The notes: generated by a model not told the origin, from the sequence alone. DNA of 64,000 nt from Daejeonella oryzae DSM 19973 (GCF_000422945.1 NZ_AUHA01000003.1:62001-126000), one strand, 5' to 3'. Shown: positions 37,998 to 47,065, counted from the first letter of the stretch. Made by a program: numbers and translations.

Positions 37998-38005
37998 CAA
38001 ATCTA
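37998..38005 (-). promoter_or_regulatory. Probable -7 box of the arsenosugar cluster
   Basis: The reverse strand reads TAGATTTG, matching TAnnTTTG, 72 bp before the chosen ATG at 37926. It lies between the cluster and the SatD palindromes, so both divergent units could share regulation. Confidence 0.4.
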
Positions 38006-38051
38006 CGATTCGTAAACAATGGAATTTGATTTTTTGATTATCATGTTATTG

Positions 38052-38100
38052 ATAGATAATGTAATATTATCTATTTTTTAATAGATAATTATAGCTTATC
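38052..38100. promoter_or_regulatory. Palindromic operator candidate between ArsN1-like and SatD genes
   Basis: The perfect 9-bp inverted arms ATAGATAAT (38052-38060) and ATTATCTAT (38066-38074) are separated by 5 bp. A third ATAGATAAT follows at 38081-38089, and GATAA...TTATC (38084-38100) forms a second, overlapping dyad. It lies just upstream of the satD -7 box, in the divergent region. Confidence 0.5.
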
Positions 38101-38114
38101 AGTTTTAAAATAGA

Positions 38115-38122
38115 TATATTTG
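38115..38122 (+). promoter_or_regulatory. Probable satD -7 box
   Basis: TATATTTG matches TAnnTTTG perfectly and ends only 6 bp before the ATG at 38129. Transcription would begin at or next to the start codon, giving a leaderless or nearly leaderless mRNA. Confidence 0.45.
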
Positions 38123-38128
38123 CGTGTT

Positions 38129-38767
38129 ATGAAAAATTATATTGTCATTACAGGAGATATAGAGGGTTTTACTTTTCTTAATGAAAAAAGGAGGGAAGTA
38201 TTAATGATTCAAACCCAAGAGCTGATTAATTCATGGGTTTCAAAAGAAGATTATGCCCGAATCTTTAGGGGAGACAGTTTTCAGCTTTTGATGGAAGATA
38301 TTCAGCAGGCAATATTGCGTGCTATACAATTACGCTGTTGGTTTAAGAAACAGTCAGTCAAAGGCAAAAAAATGTTGGATGCCCGGATGGCTATTGGGAT
38401 AGGTGCCGTTTCATACTTTGGAAAAAGCGTGCTGGAATCTGACGGCGAAGCTTTTCATCTATCGGGGAGAAATTTTGATGCGCTGGATGCGGATGAATAT
38501 TTAAGAATAGTTACTGCCGATGAACAAATAAACGGGCAGCTTAAGATCATATTAAAACTGGTCGACATACTCATTTCAGGCTGGACCATACAGCAGGCCG
38601 AAGTTATATATATGATAATAGAGGGGAAAACTCAGCAGCAAATGGCAGATGAATTAAAAATTGTTCAGTCGGCGGTTAATAATCGCATCCGCCTGGCAAA
38701 ATGGAAGGAAATTGAAAAAACGATTCGGTATATTTCAAACTTAATTGAAAATAATGATGCTTCCTGA
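38129..38767 (+). CDS. SatD family protein with C-terminal HTH
   Basis: 212 aa from the ATG at 38129; a TTG at 38120 is a less likely start. N-terminal SatD-like domain: YIVITGDIEGFTFLNEKRRE, RIFRGDSFQL and ARMAIGIGAVSYFGK, which resembles the cyclase/GGDEF-like fold seen in this family. C-terminal residues 155-205 form a helix-turn-helix (TQQQMADELKIVQSAVNNRI). It overlaps the DUF3307 gene by 14 bp. The palindromes upstream suggest autoregulation. The precise function is unknown. Confidence 0.8.
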   Translation: MKNYIVITGDIEGFTFLNEKRREVLMIQTQELINSWVSKEDYARIFRGDSFQLLMEDIQQAILRAIQLRCWFKKQSVKGKKMLDARMAIGIGAVSYFGKSVLESDGEAFHLSGRNFDALDADEYLRIVTADEQINGQLKIILKLVDILISGWTIQQAEVIYMIIEGKTQQQMADELKIVQSAVNNRIRLAKWKEIEKTIRYISNLIENNDAS

Positions 38768-39482
38768 AGAAATAAGCATACTTCTGCGATTAATAATTGC
38801 GCATTTAATAACTGATTTTGTTTTGCAGCCCTCCACCTGGATAGCAGATCGTAAAATAAAGAAGTACCGATCTTCCAAATTATATATTCATGCTCTGATC
38901 ACAGCAATAGTGGCGTATATATTTGCCGGATTATGGAATAACTGGACTTTGCCCGTTTTCATATTTAGCTCACATCTGATCATTGATCTATGGAAGTCCT
39001 ATCGACCGGGAAAGCTGAAATATTTTCTAATAGATCAGTTATTGCACTTTGCGGTCATCGCTGTTCTATGGATCAGCCTTTTTGACAAATGGAAGGAAAC
39101 TGCAAATCTGTTTCGTGAAATTTATAATGGAACTGATTTATTATTAATTCTTGCGGGATATCTCATCGTAACCTGGCCACTGGGTATGGTAATTGGTATC
39201 GCAACCGAAAAATGGCGTGTAGAATCGGCGGTGAATGCAGATGGTCTTCAAAAAGCGGGATTATGGATCGGACTTTTTGAGCGTTTTTTAATACTTACAT
39301 TCATCTTAATAGATCAGTATACAGCCGTAGGCTTGTTGATTGCAGCCAAATCAATACTCCGCTTTAGCGATAAAGAAAATACACAGAAAAAAACAGAGTA
39401 TGTGTTAATTGGCACTCTGATGAGCTTCTCAGCTTCGGTATTGCTTGCCTGGATTATTCGGTCATTAATCACTATTATTTGA
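38754..39482 (+). CDS. DUF3307 integral membrane protein
   Basis: About 242 aa from ATG 38754 (or 38757). It has roughly six membrane helices, with HLITDFVLQPSTWIADRK and the KLYIHALITAIVAYI and HLIIDLWK motifs of DUF3307. It is coupled to SatD by overlap, an association seen in other Bacteroidota. Substrate and activity are unknown; the conserved acidic and His residues facing the membrane suggest an enzyme or transporter. It converges with the aldehyde dehydrogenase gene, overlapping by 8 bp at the 3' ends. Confidence 0.8.
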   Translation: MMLPEEISILLRLIIAHLITDFVLQPSTWIADRKIKKYRSSKLYIHALITAIVAYIFAGLWNNWTLPVFIFSSHLIIDLWKSYRPGKLKYFLIDQLLHFAVIAVLWISLFDKWKETANLFREIYNGTDLLLILAGYLIVTWPLGMVIGIATEKWRVESAVNADGLQKAGLWIGLFERFLILTFILIDQYTAVGLLIAAKSILRFSDKENTQKKTEYVLIGTLMSFSASVLLAWIIRSLITII

Positions 39483-40842
39483 TGTAAACGGTTTTAATAT
39501 TAACAAATTCCTTAATTCCGTATAGGCCAAGTTCACGGCCGTAACCGCTTTGTTTAATACCGCCAAAAGGTAAACGCGGATCAGATTTAACCAACGCATT
39601 TACAAAGCAAGATCCTGATTGCAGAGATTTGGAAGCCAGTTTTTCGGCATTTTTAACATCCTTGCTAAAAATGGCCGAACCCAATCCAAAATTACTGTCA
39701 TTGGCAATTTCAATTGCGTGTTTTTCATCACGGGCGGAGATTATGGAAGCAACCGGACCAAATAATTCTTCTTCATAAGCCAGCATTCCTTTTTTTACAT
39801 TGGTTAAAATGGTAGGGGGATAAAAAGCATGATCGCCTTCCGTAATTTCACCTCCCAGAATGCAGCGAGCTCCCTGGGAAATACTTTTTTGAACTTGTTT
39901 ATGCAGCTCATCACGTAAATCCTTGCGGGCTTGCGGGCCAATATCCGTTTGATCTTCTAAAGGATCTCCCATTTTTTTAGAAGCCATTTTTTGAAGGAAA
40001 AGGTTTTTAAAATCGTTTTCTACTTTTTTTACTACGATGAATCTTTTCGCTGCAATGCAACTTTGGCCGCTATTGATTAGCCTGCTGTTTACACAACTTT
40101 CAGCAGCTAATTCAAGGTCGGCATCTTCCAGAATTATATACGGGTCGCTGCCTCCCAGTTCAAGCACCGTTTTCTTTAACAAAGAACCGGCTTTTTCGGC
40201 TACTTTTCGTCCGGCAGCAGTACTTCCGGTGAGGGTAACCGCCATAATTTTATCATTCTCAATAATTTCATTTATCATGTCGCTTCCCACCAGTAAAGTT
40301 TGGAATACATGTGGCGGAAACCCGGCTTGGATAAGAATGCTTTCAATGGCCAGGGCACATGCCGGCACATTAGATGCATGTTTTAAAATTCCGCAATTAC
40401 CAGCCATAAGTCCCGGAGCAAGAAATCTGAAAACCTGCCAGAAAGGGAAATTCCAGGGCATTATGGCCAGTACAATGCCCAAAGGGTTAAACGTTACATA
40501 ACTTTTGGAACCTTCAGTTTTTATGAGTTCATCTTTAAGAAAATTTTCAGCATTTTTTGCGTAGTATTCACAAACGCCTGCACATTTCTCTACCTCAGCA
40601 ATTCCGTCTTTCAAAGGTTTCCCCATTTCAAGAGCCATGATCCGGGCCAGTTCATTTTTACGCTTGCGCAGAACATCAGCAGCTTTATTCATAAAAACGC
40701 CACGCTCTAAAAAAGGAATATCTTTCCAGATTTGCCATGCTTTATAAGTCTGGTTAATCTTATTATTGATCTGGGTTTTACTATGCTCTTTATACCTGCG
40801 AATCAATTTTCCCGTCGCCGGATTTATGCTTTGGATTGCCAT
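39475..40842 (-). CDS. Succinate-semialdehyde-type aldehyde dehydrogenase
   Basis: 455 aa, ALDH superfamily. PWNFPFWQVFR and the VTLTGSTAAGRKVAEKAG NAD(P)-binding segment are present, as are catalytic Glu in ELGGSDPYIIL and catalytic Cys in NSGQSCIAAKRF. Order and C-terminus (PFGGIKQSGYGRELG) fit the SSADH group of short ALDHs. It oxidises an aldehyde, probably succinate semialdehyde, to the acid; the cofactor choice is not certain. Confidence 0.88.
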   Translation of the reverse strand: MAIQSINPATGKLIRRYKEHSKTQINNKINQTYKAWQIWKDIPFLERGVFMNKAADVLRKRKNELARIMALEMGKPLKDGIAEVEKCAGVCEYYAKNAENFLKDELIKTEGSKSYVTFNPLGIVLAIMPWNFPFWQVFRFLAPGLMAGNCGILKHASNVPACALAIESILIQAGFPPHVFQTLLVGSDMINEIIENDKIMAVTLTGSTAAGRKVAEKAGSLLKKTVLELGGSDPYIILEDADLELAAESCVNSRLINSGQSCIAAKRFIVVKKVENDFKNLFLQKMASKKMGDPLEDQTDIGPQARKDLRDELHKQVQKSISQGARCILGGEITEGDHAFYPPTILTNVKKGMLAYEEELFGPVASIISARDEKHAIEIANDSNFGLGSAIFSKDVKNAEKLASKSLQSGSCFVNALVKSDPRLPFGGIKQSGYGRELGLYGIKEFVNIKTVYIK

Positions 40843-40855
40843 ATGCGGATGAATT

Positions 40856-41230
40856 TTAATTAATTAGAGAGTCTCTGGAAATTCTTTTTTTCAGATTATT
40901 TCCCAAGCTGTCGATTTTGCCAGCAGCTTTCTCAGCTCCAGTTTTAATATCCTCACCAACGTCCTGTAATGACATTTCTATAGAATCTATTCGGGCTTCT
41001 GACGAGGTTAAAACATTAAGTACAGTATCATTTCTGAAAACAATTGTTCGGTCAGCATCTTTATAGGTCCATAATTCTGTTTGTCCTAATTCTTTTTTAG
41101 CTGAAGGCTCACCAGCATTTAAAATTACTTCCTGTTGAGTCATCCCAGCAGATATGTCAGAAAATTCTTTTTGTTGTTCAGAACAGGCGCTTAGGAATAT
41201 AGCAGCGGTAATTGCATATAAAAATTTCAT
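40856..41230 (-). CDS. BamE/SmpA-like small lipoprotein
   Basis: 124 aa. Signal peptide with lipobox ending FLSAC (Cys16). The middle resembles the SmpA/OmlA fold: ISAGMTQQEVILNAGEPSAKKELG then ELWTYKDADRTIVFRNDTV. The C-terminal 40 residues form a charged helix. It is probably outer-membrane anchored. A role in barrel assembly is typical for BamE but not certain for this divergent form. Spacing is 13 bp upstream of the aldehyde dehydrogenase. Confidence 0.75.
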   Translation of the reverse strand: MKFLYAITAAIFLSACSEQQKEFSDISAGMTQQEVILNAGEPSAKKELGQTELWTYKDADRTIVFRNDTVLNVLTSSEARIDSIEMSLQDVGEDIKTGAEKAAGKIDSLGNNLKKRISRDSLIN

Positions 41231-41339
41231 TTTGTAAATATTTAGGTAAGTATATACGTTAGTTTAAATTGACGATTAGTTCATATTGCCAAACAAGGAA
41301 TACTTTCCCTGGTTGTTAATGTTTCAAATAGAAAATTTT

Positions 41340-41561
41340 ATGGAAAGTTTTAAAATTGATATAATACTTGCGGGCGAAAATCAAAATTTATTGGTAATTC
41401 CTGTTCAAACTGATAATGAAACCAGTTACCGGCTCATGAAAAATGGTCTGGAAATTAGTGTTCTCAAAGAAAGCGGGCAAGCAGGCTGGGAAGTTTCTGG
41501 GCAGCCTCTTAATGCCGAAGAACTTGATGCAATCGGAAATCAAATTAAAAAACATTCATAG
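41340..41561 (+). CDS. Small conserved-looking hypothetical protein
   Basis: 73 aa from the ATG at 41340 (MESFKIDIILAGENQNLLVIP); a longer frame to 41286 lacks support. The sequence alternates strands and ends in an acidic/helical stretch (AEELDAIGNQIKKHS), like many small Bacteroidota proteins. No named family was recognised. It lies 19 bp before the TlpA-like gene in the same direction. Confidence 0.6.
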   Translation: MESFKIDIILAGENQNLLVIPVQTDNETSYRLMKNGLEISVLKESGQAGWEVSGQPLNAEELDAIGNQIKKHS

Positions 41562-41580
41562 ATTGAACGGATAAATCTAT

Positions 41581-42165
41581 ATGCGTGAATGTAAAAAATA
41601 CAATACAGCTTTTTTCACTGGACTTCTGATTCTGATAAGTTTTGCAATTAATGCGGAGGCCAAAACTTTCGGTTTTACTGGAATAAAGGAGAGCGAAGTT
41701 TACAATTTTCCTATTACCCGAAATTCCGCAACGCATGAAAAAACAGGTGATATTTATCCTGAAATAAGCTTTGCCAATGCTCTTGGCAATAAGATCAACC
41801 TTTCGGAATTAAAAGGGAAGGTGGTGTTTATAAATTTCTGGGCAACCTGGTGCCTGCCTTGTCGTGTAGAAATGCCTTCCATCAACACGCTATATAAAAA
41901 ATATAAAGACGATAAATCAATTGTATTTATAATGGTTGATGCTGATAATAAATTGAAATCATCGCAAAAATATATGGATAAGCGTAGATTTGAGTTACCC
42001 GTATTTGAGGCGGTAAGCTCAATTCCTGAAGAAATTTTTAATGGCACTTTGCCTGCTACGCTGATAATAGATAAATACGGAAGAATCGTATTTAAGCATG
42101 AAGGAATGGCCAGATATGATAAACCTGAAATGATGAAATTTATTGAAGATCTTAAAAATCAATAA
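41581..42165 (+). CDS. TlpA-like thiol:disulfide oxidoreductase, exported
   Basis: 194 aa. The N-terminal helix (about 12-27) acts as signal or anchor. The thioredoxin fold has the active site WCLPC in NFWATWCLPCRVEMPS and the cis-Pro region GTLPATLIID. Such proteins reduce or rearrange disulfides in the periplasm, for example during cytochrome maturation. Neighbouring rhodanese and thioredoxin genes fit a thiol/sulfur theme. Confidence 0.88.
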   Translation: MRECKKYNTAFFTGLLILISFAINAEAKTFGFTGIKESEVYNFPITRNSATHEKTGDIYPEISFANALGNKINLSELKGKVVFINFWATWCLPCRVEMPSINTLYKKYKDDKSIVFIMVDADNKLKSSQKYMDKRRFELPVFEAVSSIPEEIFNGTLPATLIIDKYGRIVFKHEGMARYDKPEMMKFIEDLKNQ

Positions 42166-42340
42166 TTCTCCTCCTTAAATATAAATCCGGATAAAAAATT
42201 TTAGGCATTATTTGAGGTAATTGAATATCTTAGATATAATGTGATCTCCGGGATTTAAGAACATTAAATACAGAGGATTACAAGCATTATTAGCGTTAAT
42301 AATAATTTAAATTTTTTAATAAGTTCTAAAAATACAGGTT

Positions 42341-42658
42341 ATGAATACTGTTCAACACTCTAATTCTTTTGACAAAGACGGTAAAAGTTTTAAAGAAGCT
42401 TTTAAAAATACGCCTAATGCAGTTTTGCTGGATGTTAGAACACCGGAAGAATTTTCATCGGGAACAATTGACGGAGCCCAAAATATAGATTACTATCTTT
42501 CAGATTTTGAATCTAAAGTGCTCACTTTGGATAAGGATAAAGAATATTTTATTTTCTGCCGTAGCGGAAACCGAAGCGGCAAAACATGCAGTATTTTAGA
42601 GAGCAATGGATTTAAAGCCTATAATTTGCAGGGCGGCATAGATGAATGGCCTAAGTAA
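42341..42658 (+). CDS. Cytosolic rhodanese-domain protein
   Basis: 105 aa, single rhodanese domain without signal peptide. VLLDVRTPEEFSSGTIDGAQNI is the family signature, and the active-site loop is FCRSGNRSGKT with catalytic Cys. It moves sulfane sulfur or binds protein partners. The second, exported rhodanese on the other strand (42704-43123) converges with it 45 bp away. Confidence 0.88.
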   Translation: MNTVQHSNSFDKDGKSFKEAFKNTPNAVLLDVRTPEEFSSGTIDGAQNIDYYLSDFESKVLTLDKDKEYFIFCRSGNRSGKTCSILESNGFKAYNLQGGIDEWPK

Positions 42659-42703
42659 ATCCTCGCAAATTATAGCTGAATATAAATTTATTTCGAAGAG
42701 GTT

Positions 42704-43123
42704 TTATTTAACAAGCGGTTTGCCTGATTCAGTCCATTGCGCTATTCCGGTTGGCATTTCATAAATTTCTGTAAAACCCATTTCTTTCATTTTATCGGCT
42801 GAAGCCTTGCTTCTTCCACCACTGTGGCAATATACAAATACAGGTTTCGTTATATCGAGTTTGCCTGCTTCTTGCTCAAATGAAGCCCCATTCCAATCCA
42901 TATTAACCGCATTTTTAATATGGCCCGATTCAAATTCTGCAGGCGTTCTTACATCAATTAACTGAGCATTGCTGGTTTGATTTAATTTTTGCTCAAAGGA
43001 TTCCTGATCAAGCTTCTCTGATTTTGAAATATTTGCAGGAGTAGTAGATTTTGTCTCTGCGGGCTGACTACAGCCGGCAGAAATAATAAAAACTAGCAGG
43101 ATAATGAATTGGATCGGCTTCAT
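42704..43123 (-). CDS. Rhodanese-domain lipoprotein
   Basis: 139 aa. Lipobox ends ISAGC (about Cys18); a Ser/Thr-rich linker leads into a complete rhodanese domain (LIDVRTPAEFESGHIKNAVN; active-site loop YCHSGGRSKAS). The active Cys is present, so sulfur transfer in the periplasm is possible. It is co-oriented with trxA (3-bp gap), so thioredoxin-like reduction is a plausible partner activity, although that protein is cytosolic. Confidence 0.88.
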   Translation of the reverse strand: MKPIQFIILLVFIISAGCSQPAETKSTTPANISKSEKLDQESFEQKLNQTSNAQLIDVRTPAEFESGHIKNAVNMDWNGASFEQEAGKLDITKPVFVYCHSGGRSKASADKMKEMGFTEIYEMPTGIAQWTESGKPLVK

Positions 43124-43126
43124 GTT

Positions 43127-43444
43127 TTAGATATATTGATTAATTATTTGTTCAAGTTGACTGGCGGGAATTACCCCGGATTGACGCCATTTTATTTCGC
43201 CGTTTTTAAACAGGATTAAAGTTGGTACACCCGAAATATTATAAGCTGCAGAAGCTTTTGGGTTTTTATCTACATCAATTTTTATGATGCTGGCTTTATC
43301 TCCAATGGTATTTTTTAACTGACTTAAAATAGGAGCCATCGCTTTGCAGGGGCCGCACCATTCCGCAGAAAAGTCTACCAGTACTGGTTTATTACTTTTA
43401 ATTAATTCCTGAAAGCTATTTGGTTTTGCTGTTTGAGAGTCCAT
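43127..43444 (-). CDS. trxA: Thioredoxin
   Basis: 105 aa, standard thioredoxin. Active site WCGPCK in [17 protein letters not shown], cis-Pro in [12 protein letters not shown]. No signal peptide, so it is cytosolic. It precedes the rhodanese lipoprotein gene by 3 bp. It may be one of several thioredoxins in the genome, so the symbol is provisional. Confidence 0.88.
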   Translation of the reverse strand: MDSQTAKPNSFQELIKSNKPVLVDFSAEWCGPCKAMAPILSQLKNTIGDKASIIKIDVDKNPKASAAYNISGVPTLILFKNGEIKWRQSGVIPASQLEQIINQYI

Positions 43445-43523
43445 ATTTTTTAGTTTAATTGATAAACATCCTTTATTATTCCTTTGTTTCCTCTTCTTTG
43501 GCTGGCGGCTTTGAAATCAATCT

Positions 43524-44117
43524 TTAATCGCTTCCGGTATTTGTATCTGACTTTAAAAATTCAAAAAATAATTCTCTTCCTGAACGCGGTTTGATTGAAT
43601 TTTCTGATCTGTGAATACTCAAAAAACTAAAATATGGCTTAAATAGCTTTTCATATTCTAATTGATTTCCGCCAAAAGGAGGGCCCGGCCGACTAAAATC
43701 GGTATCGAAAAATAATCCTGCAATAAGGCCATTATGATTTAGTAGTTTGTGGGCATGTTTAACATAGCTGGATCTTAAATCTGGATGTATAGCACAGAAG
43801 AACGTTTGTTCCAAAATCAAATCATAGGTTTGAGTGTGGGAGAAAAAATCTTCATTTAAAATCCGGATGGGCTTTCCCTCAAATTTTAATTTTAACTGGT
43901 CTGTTAATACTTTAGAAATATCTAAAACAGTAACCTGTTCAAAATTTTTTTCCAGCAGGTATTCAGCTTCATATGCATTGCCGCAACCGGGAATCAGGAT
44001 TTTTAAATTTTTATCAGTTAAACTGTCAATATAAATTTTAATCGGCGGAGATATCTGTTGCAGGTCCCAGCCGGTATCACCGCTTTGGTATTTCTCGTTC
44101 CAAAAAGACTCAGTCAT
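43524..44117 (-). CDS. TPMT-family SAM-dependent methyltransferase
   Basis: 197 aa. Begins MTESFWNEKYQSGDTGWDL, the usual TPMT opening. SAM motif I is ILIPGCGNAYEAEYLL, and the LEQTFFCAIHP segment is also diagnostic. Members methylate thiols, thiocyanate, selenium or tellurium compounds. The neighbouring sulfur-transfer proteins fit a role in thiol or metalloid methylation, but this is inferred. Confidence 0.88.
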   Translation of the reverse strand: MTESFWNEKYQSGDTGWDLQQISPPIKIYIDSLTDKNLKILIPGCGNAYEAEYLLEKNFEQVTVLDISKVLTDQLKLKFEGKPIRILNEDFFSHTQTYDLILEQTFFCAIHPDLRSSYVKHAHKLLNHNGLIAGLFFDTDFSRPGPPFGGNQLEYEKLFKPYFSFLSIHRSENSIKPRSGRELFFEFLKSDTNTGSD

Positions 44118-44296
44118 ATTCCAAAAAAGATTTCGATAAAAATAAGGCTTTTAATTCAGTTGCTTCTGTGACATTTGTTACCAAAACTCCTTTAAATTCA
44201 TCAGATATTGCGGATATAATTTTAAACTTTGCATCAGCTAAACAGATCGGGGATAATCTATATCCAGATCAGATTTTAACATTTTAACTTTGTAAT

Positions 44297-45163
44297 TTGA
44301 ACATTACGTGGAAATTAATAGCTGATTCATACAGCGGATACTGGAATTATCTTACAAATGAAATTCTATATCCTTCCTGGCATAATTATTTTTACTGGCT
44401 TATTGGCATTTCGCTTTTCATCTGGCTGCTCGAAATTATTGTTCCATGGCGTACGAATCAATCACCCATCAGGCAGGATTTCTGGATGGACGGTTTTTAT
44501 ATGTTCTTCAATTTTTTTCTGTTTTCGCTTATTGGATATAATGCCTTATCAAATATTGGCGTTCAGGCTTTTACTGATCTTCTGGCACAGTTTGGAATCA
44601 AAAATATTTCGGCAATAGAAGTCAGCAGCTGGCCCAAGTGGTTGCAACTATCAACCATGTTTATTGTAGCAGATTTTATTCAATGGAATATTCACCGGAT
44701 GCTCCACCGCATTCCTGCGTTATGGGAATTTCACAAAGTACATCACTCAGTAAAAGAAATGGGATTTGCAGCTCACCTGCGTTTTCACTGGGCAGAAACA
44801 ATTATTTATAAAACCATTCAATACATTCCCTTGTCGATGATTGGTTTCGGACTCACCGATTTCTTCCTGATCCATATTTTGGCAATATCAATTGGACATT
44901 TAAATCATTCTAATTTAAATGTGAATTACGGCCCCTTGAAATTCCTTTTAAATAATCCTAAAATGCATATCTGGCACCATTCAAAAGAATTACCGGCTGG
45001 ATCTTTTGGGGTTAATTATGGCATATCTTTAAGTATTTGGGATTATATTTTCGGTACAGCTCATATTCCCGGCGATGGCCGTGATATTGATCTCGGATTC
45101 CATGGAGATGAAAAGTTTCCAAAACAATTAACAAATCAAATGCTCTACCCTTTTAGAAAGTAA
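44297..45163 (+). CDS. Sterol desaturase/fatty acid hydroxylase family membrane protein
   Basis: 288 aa using TTG at 44297; no in-frame ATG exists before WMDGFYM, and the N-terminus YWNYLTNEI fits the family. Di-iron His motifs: HRMLH, HKVHHS, then HLNHSNL and HIWHHS. About four to six membrane helices. It probably hydroxylates or desaturates a lipid. A TAACTTTG -7-like box at 44285-44292 lies so close that the mRNA would be almost leaderless, or the true start differs. Confidence 0.85.
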   Translation: MNITWKLIADSYSGYWNYLTNEILYPSWHNYFYWLIGISLFIWLLEIIVPWRTNQSPIRQDFWMDGFYMFFNFFLFSLIGYNALSNIGVQAFTDLLAQFGIKNISAIEVSSWPKWLQLSTMFIVADFIQWNIHRMLHRIPALWEFHKVHHSVKEMGFAAHLRFHWAETIIYKTIQYIPLSMIGFGLTDFFLIHILAISIGHLNHSNLNVNYGPLKFLLNNPKMHIWHHSKELPAGSFGVNYGISLSIWDYIFGTAHIPGDGRDIDLGFHGDEKFPKQLTNQMLYPFRK

Positions 45164-45449
45164 AAGTTTTATGAATATTCTTCAGGAAAACTCACTTGCC
45201 AGGGGAGAATGAATCAGGCGATTTATACGTATTTTAAATAAAATTTTAATTTTTTTTTAATCATATAGGTTATACTATTAAGCTAATACGCTAATTATAC
45301 GTCTGATTGTAAGATAAAATTAATCCAAAGATTAATTAATTAGAATATACAATTTAAACTTTCGAATTACTTCATCAGGTATTTTTCCCTGCCCTTATAT
45401 GCTGTAACTTATCTCATTTTCAATCGTATGCCCCCATTCAAATTTTCAA

Positions 45450-45635
45450 ATGAAAACGTTAACAGCATATCTATTTGAGCGGGTTGAAAAGAATGAGATA
45501 TTCATTCAGAAACAAAACGATTTGATCTCCTTGCTTGAAGCAAAGATCACACTTCTAGAAACAAAAATTCAGGAGCAATCTGTTCAACAGGAAAAGAGAG
45601 AACGGATGCGGGTAGCTTCTTCTTTGCAGGATTGA
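45450..45635 (+). CDS. Small coiled-coil protein, unknown
   Basis: 61 aa. Nearly the whole chain is a heptad-like helix (NDLISLLEAKITLLETKIQE) with alternating Leu/Ile and charged residues, so it may form a short coiled coil. No family recognised. The amino-acid composition is protein-like, but the gene is isolated, AT-rich upstream and lacks a clear promoter or ribosome site, so it could be a chance ORF. Confidence 0.35.
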   Translation: MKTLTAYLFERVEKNEIFIQKQNDLISLLEAKITLLETKIQEQSVQQEKRERMRVASSLQD

Positions 45636-45739
45636 TTGTTCGTGTAACTGTTAGGTCAGTAGGAGTGAGTCTGCGAGCAAATTAATCCGGCAATACAATC
45701 CCTGTAGTTTGTATCAGATTTTTTGTCGTTTAATTATTT

Positions 45740-46234
45740 TTATTCATTTTTCTGCCGGTGATCATAACTCAATCCCCTAACAAGTTTCCAGTTTCCGTTT
45801 TCTAATTTCCACACATGTGTAAATTTTGCAATGCTGGTAAAGTATTCCTCCTGATCTTTCTTTTTTTCATAAAAGCAGTGTTTACCTGTTTGGATAGCTC
45901 CATATAAAACACCCTTATTTTCCAGAGGATAAACTTCCAGACTTCCTGAAACCAATTCCCGCCTGGCCTTATAATCCATATTACAAAGTCCGTTTTTAAT
46001 ACTTTCTATAAAAGCTGATTTGGATTTTGTAATACCCGATTTATCATGATAGAATTCAAAATCATCACCAACCAGCATTTCAAACTGGCTGATATCACAT
46101 TTATTAAAACCAATATTAAATAAAATACTGTCTTTAGCCTGTAAGGTGGTGAATAATTCTGACTGCAGATTTTCCTGTGCCATAATCAATGCAGGGAAAA
46201 GTAATTGAATAACAAACAGGCTTATAGCTCTCAT
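45740..46234 (-). CDS. Exported NTF2/SnoaL-fold (DUF4440-like) protein
   Basis: 164 aa from the ATG at 46234, where a signal peptide begins (MRAISLFVIQLLFPALIMAQ); the longer frame to 46294 has no signal. The mature part shows the cone-shaped NTF2 pattern: QAKDSILFNIGFNKCDISQFEM, DDFEFYHDKSG and FTHVWKLENGNWKLVRGLSY. Such proteins bind small molecules or are simple enzymes. Substrate unknown. It stands alone. Confidence 0.8.
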   Translation of the reverse strand: MRAISLFVIQLLFPALIMAQENLQSELFTTLQAKDSILFNIGFNKCDISQFEMLVGDDFEFYHDKSGITKSKSAFIESIKNGLCNMDYKARRELVSGSLEVYPLENKGVLYGAIQTGKHCFYEKKKDQEEYFTSIAKFTHVWKLENGNWKLVRGLSYDHRQKNE

Positions 46235-46501
46235 TTTGATAGTACAGTTAAAATTTAAAAAATTGCTTTTAAGTATTAACTCAAAGATAAGCAAGTCAAT
46301 TGAGAGTCAGATAATTGTAACCCTTGTTAGAATTTTATTGAAATCTAATCAAGTTATTGCAGCAAAGCAAACGTTGATTATGTTAAGTATCATTTCTGTT
46401 ATACCAAATTTTTTATTCATCTAAATTAAACCCAAGGCCTATTTTCGCCGTAATAATGGCCTGATAAATTCAGTTCACAAATTATTATTTTACAAAATTT
46501 T

Positions 46502-47065
46502 ATGGGTCAAAGGTTTAACATTATTGAATACAATGATGCAAGTTTAGAGGTTAAAAGTATTTACGACGAAACCATGAAGGAAATGGGAATTCCATTCGTT
46601 TTAAATTGGTTTAAATGCCAGGGAAGCAATCCCATTATATTAAGGGGAAACTGGGAAAAGTTAAGATCAACCATGCTGCTTGGTAAAATCCCTTTTGTTT
46701 TAAAGCAATTAATTATTTACAACATATCCAAAATTCGGGGATGCCAGTATTGTAAGCATGCTCACGGGGTGATAGCGGATAGTTTGAGTAAAACTCTGAC
46801 AGGAGACGATGATATTAAGCTTACCAGTAATATGGAAAGTGAGTTTATTCCTTCATCTTATAAAGTAGCGATTAAAGTGATTACAAAATGCGCAGTGTCT
46901 CCAAAAGATACAACGGATGAGGATTTTGAAGAGTTAATGGAAGAGGGTTATTCTATATATGAAATACAGGAATTGATGGCACTTGCCGATCTGACCGGTA
47001 TGATCAACACCATTGCCGACATTTCCGGAATACAAATTGATAACGAATTAATGGAAGCCCGATAA
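46502..47065 (+). CDS. AhpD/carboxymuconolactone-decarboxylase-like protein
   Basis: 187 aa, all-helical. Redox motif CQYC with a nearby His (IRGCQYCKHAHGVIAD) is the AhpD signature, and the VLKQLIIYNISKIR helix precedes it. The C-terminal half (about 100-187) is less conserved. Only 2 bp separate it from the histidine kinase gene, so they are co-expressed. It could reduce peroxides or sense redox state and pass it to the kinase; this link is inferred. Confidence 0.82.
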   Translation: MGQRFNIIEYNDASLEVKSIYDETMKEMGIPFVLNWFKCQGSNPIILRGNWEKLRSTMLLGKIPFVLKQLIIYNISKIRGCQYCKHAHGVIADSLSKTLTGDDDIKLTSNMESEFIPSSYKVAIKVITKCAVSPKDTTDEDFEELMEEGYSIYEIQELMALADLTGMINTIADISGIQIDNELMEAR

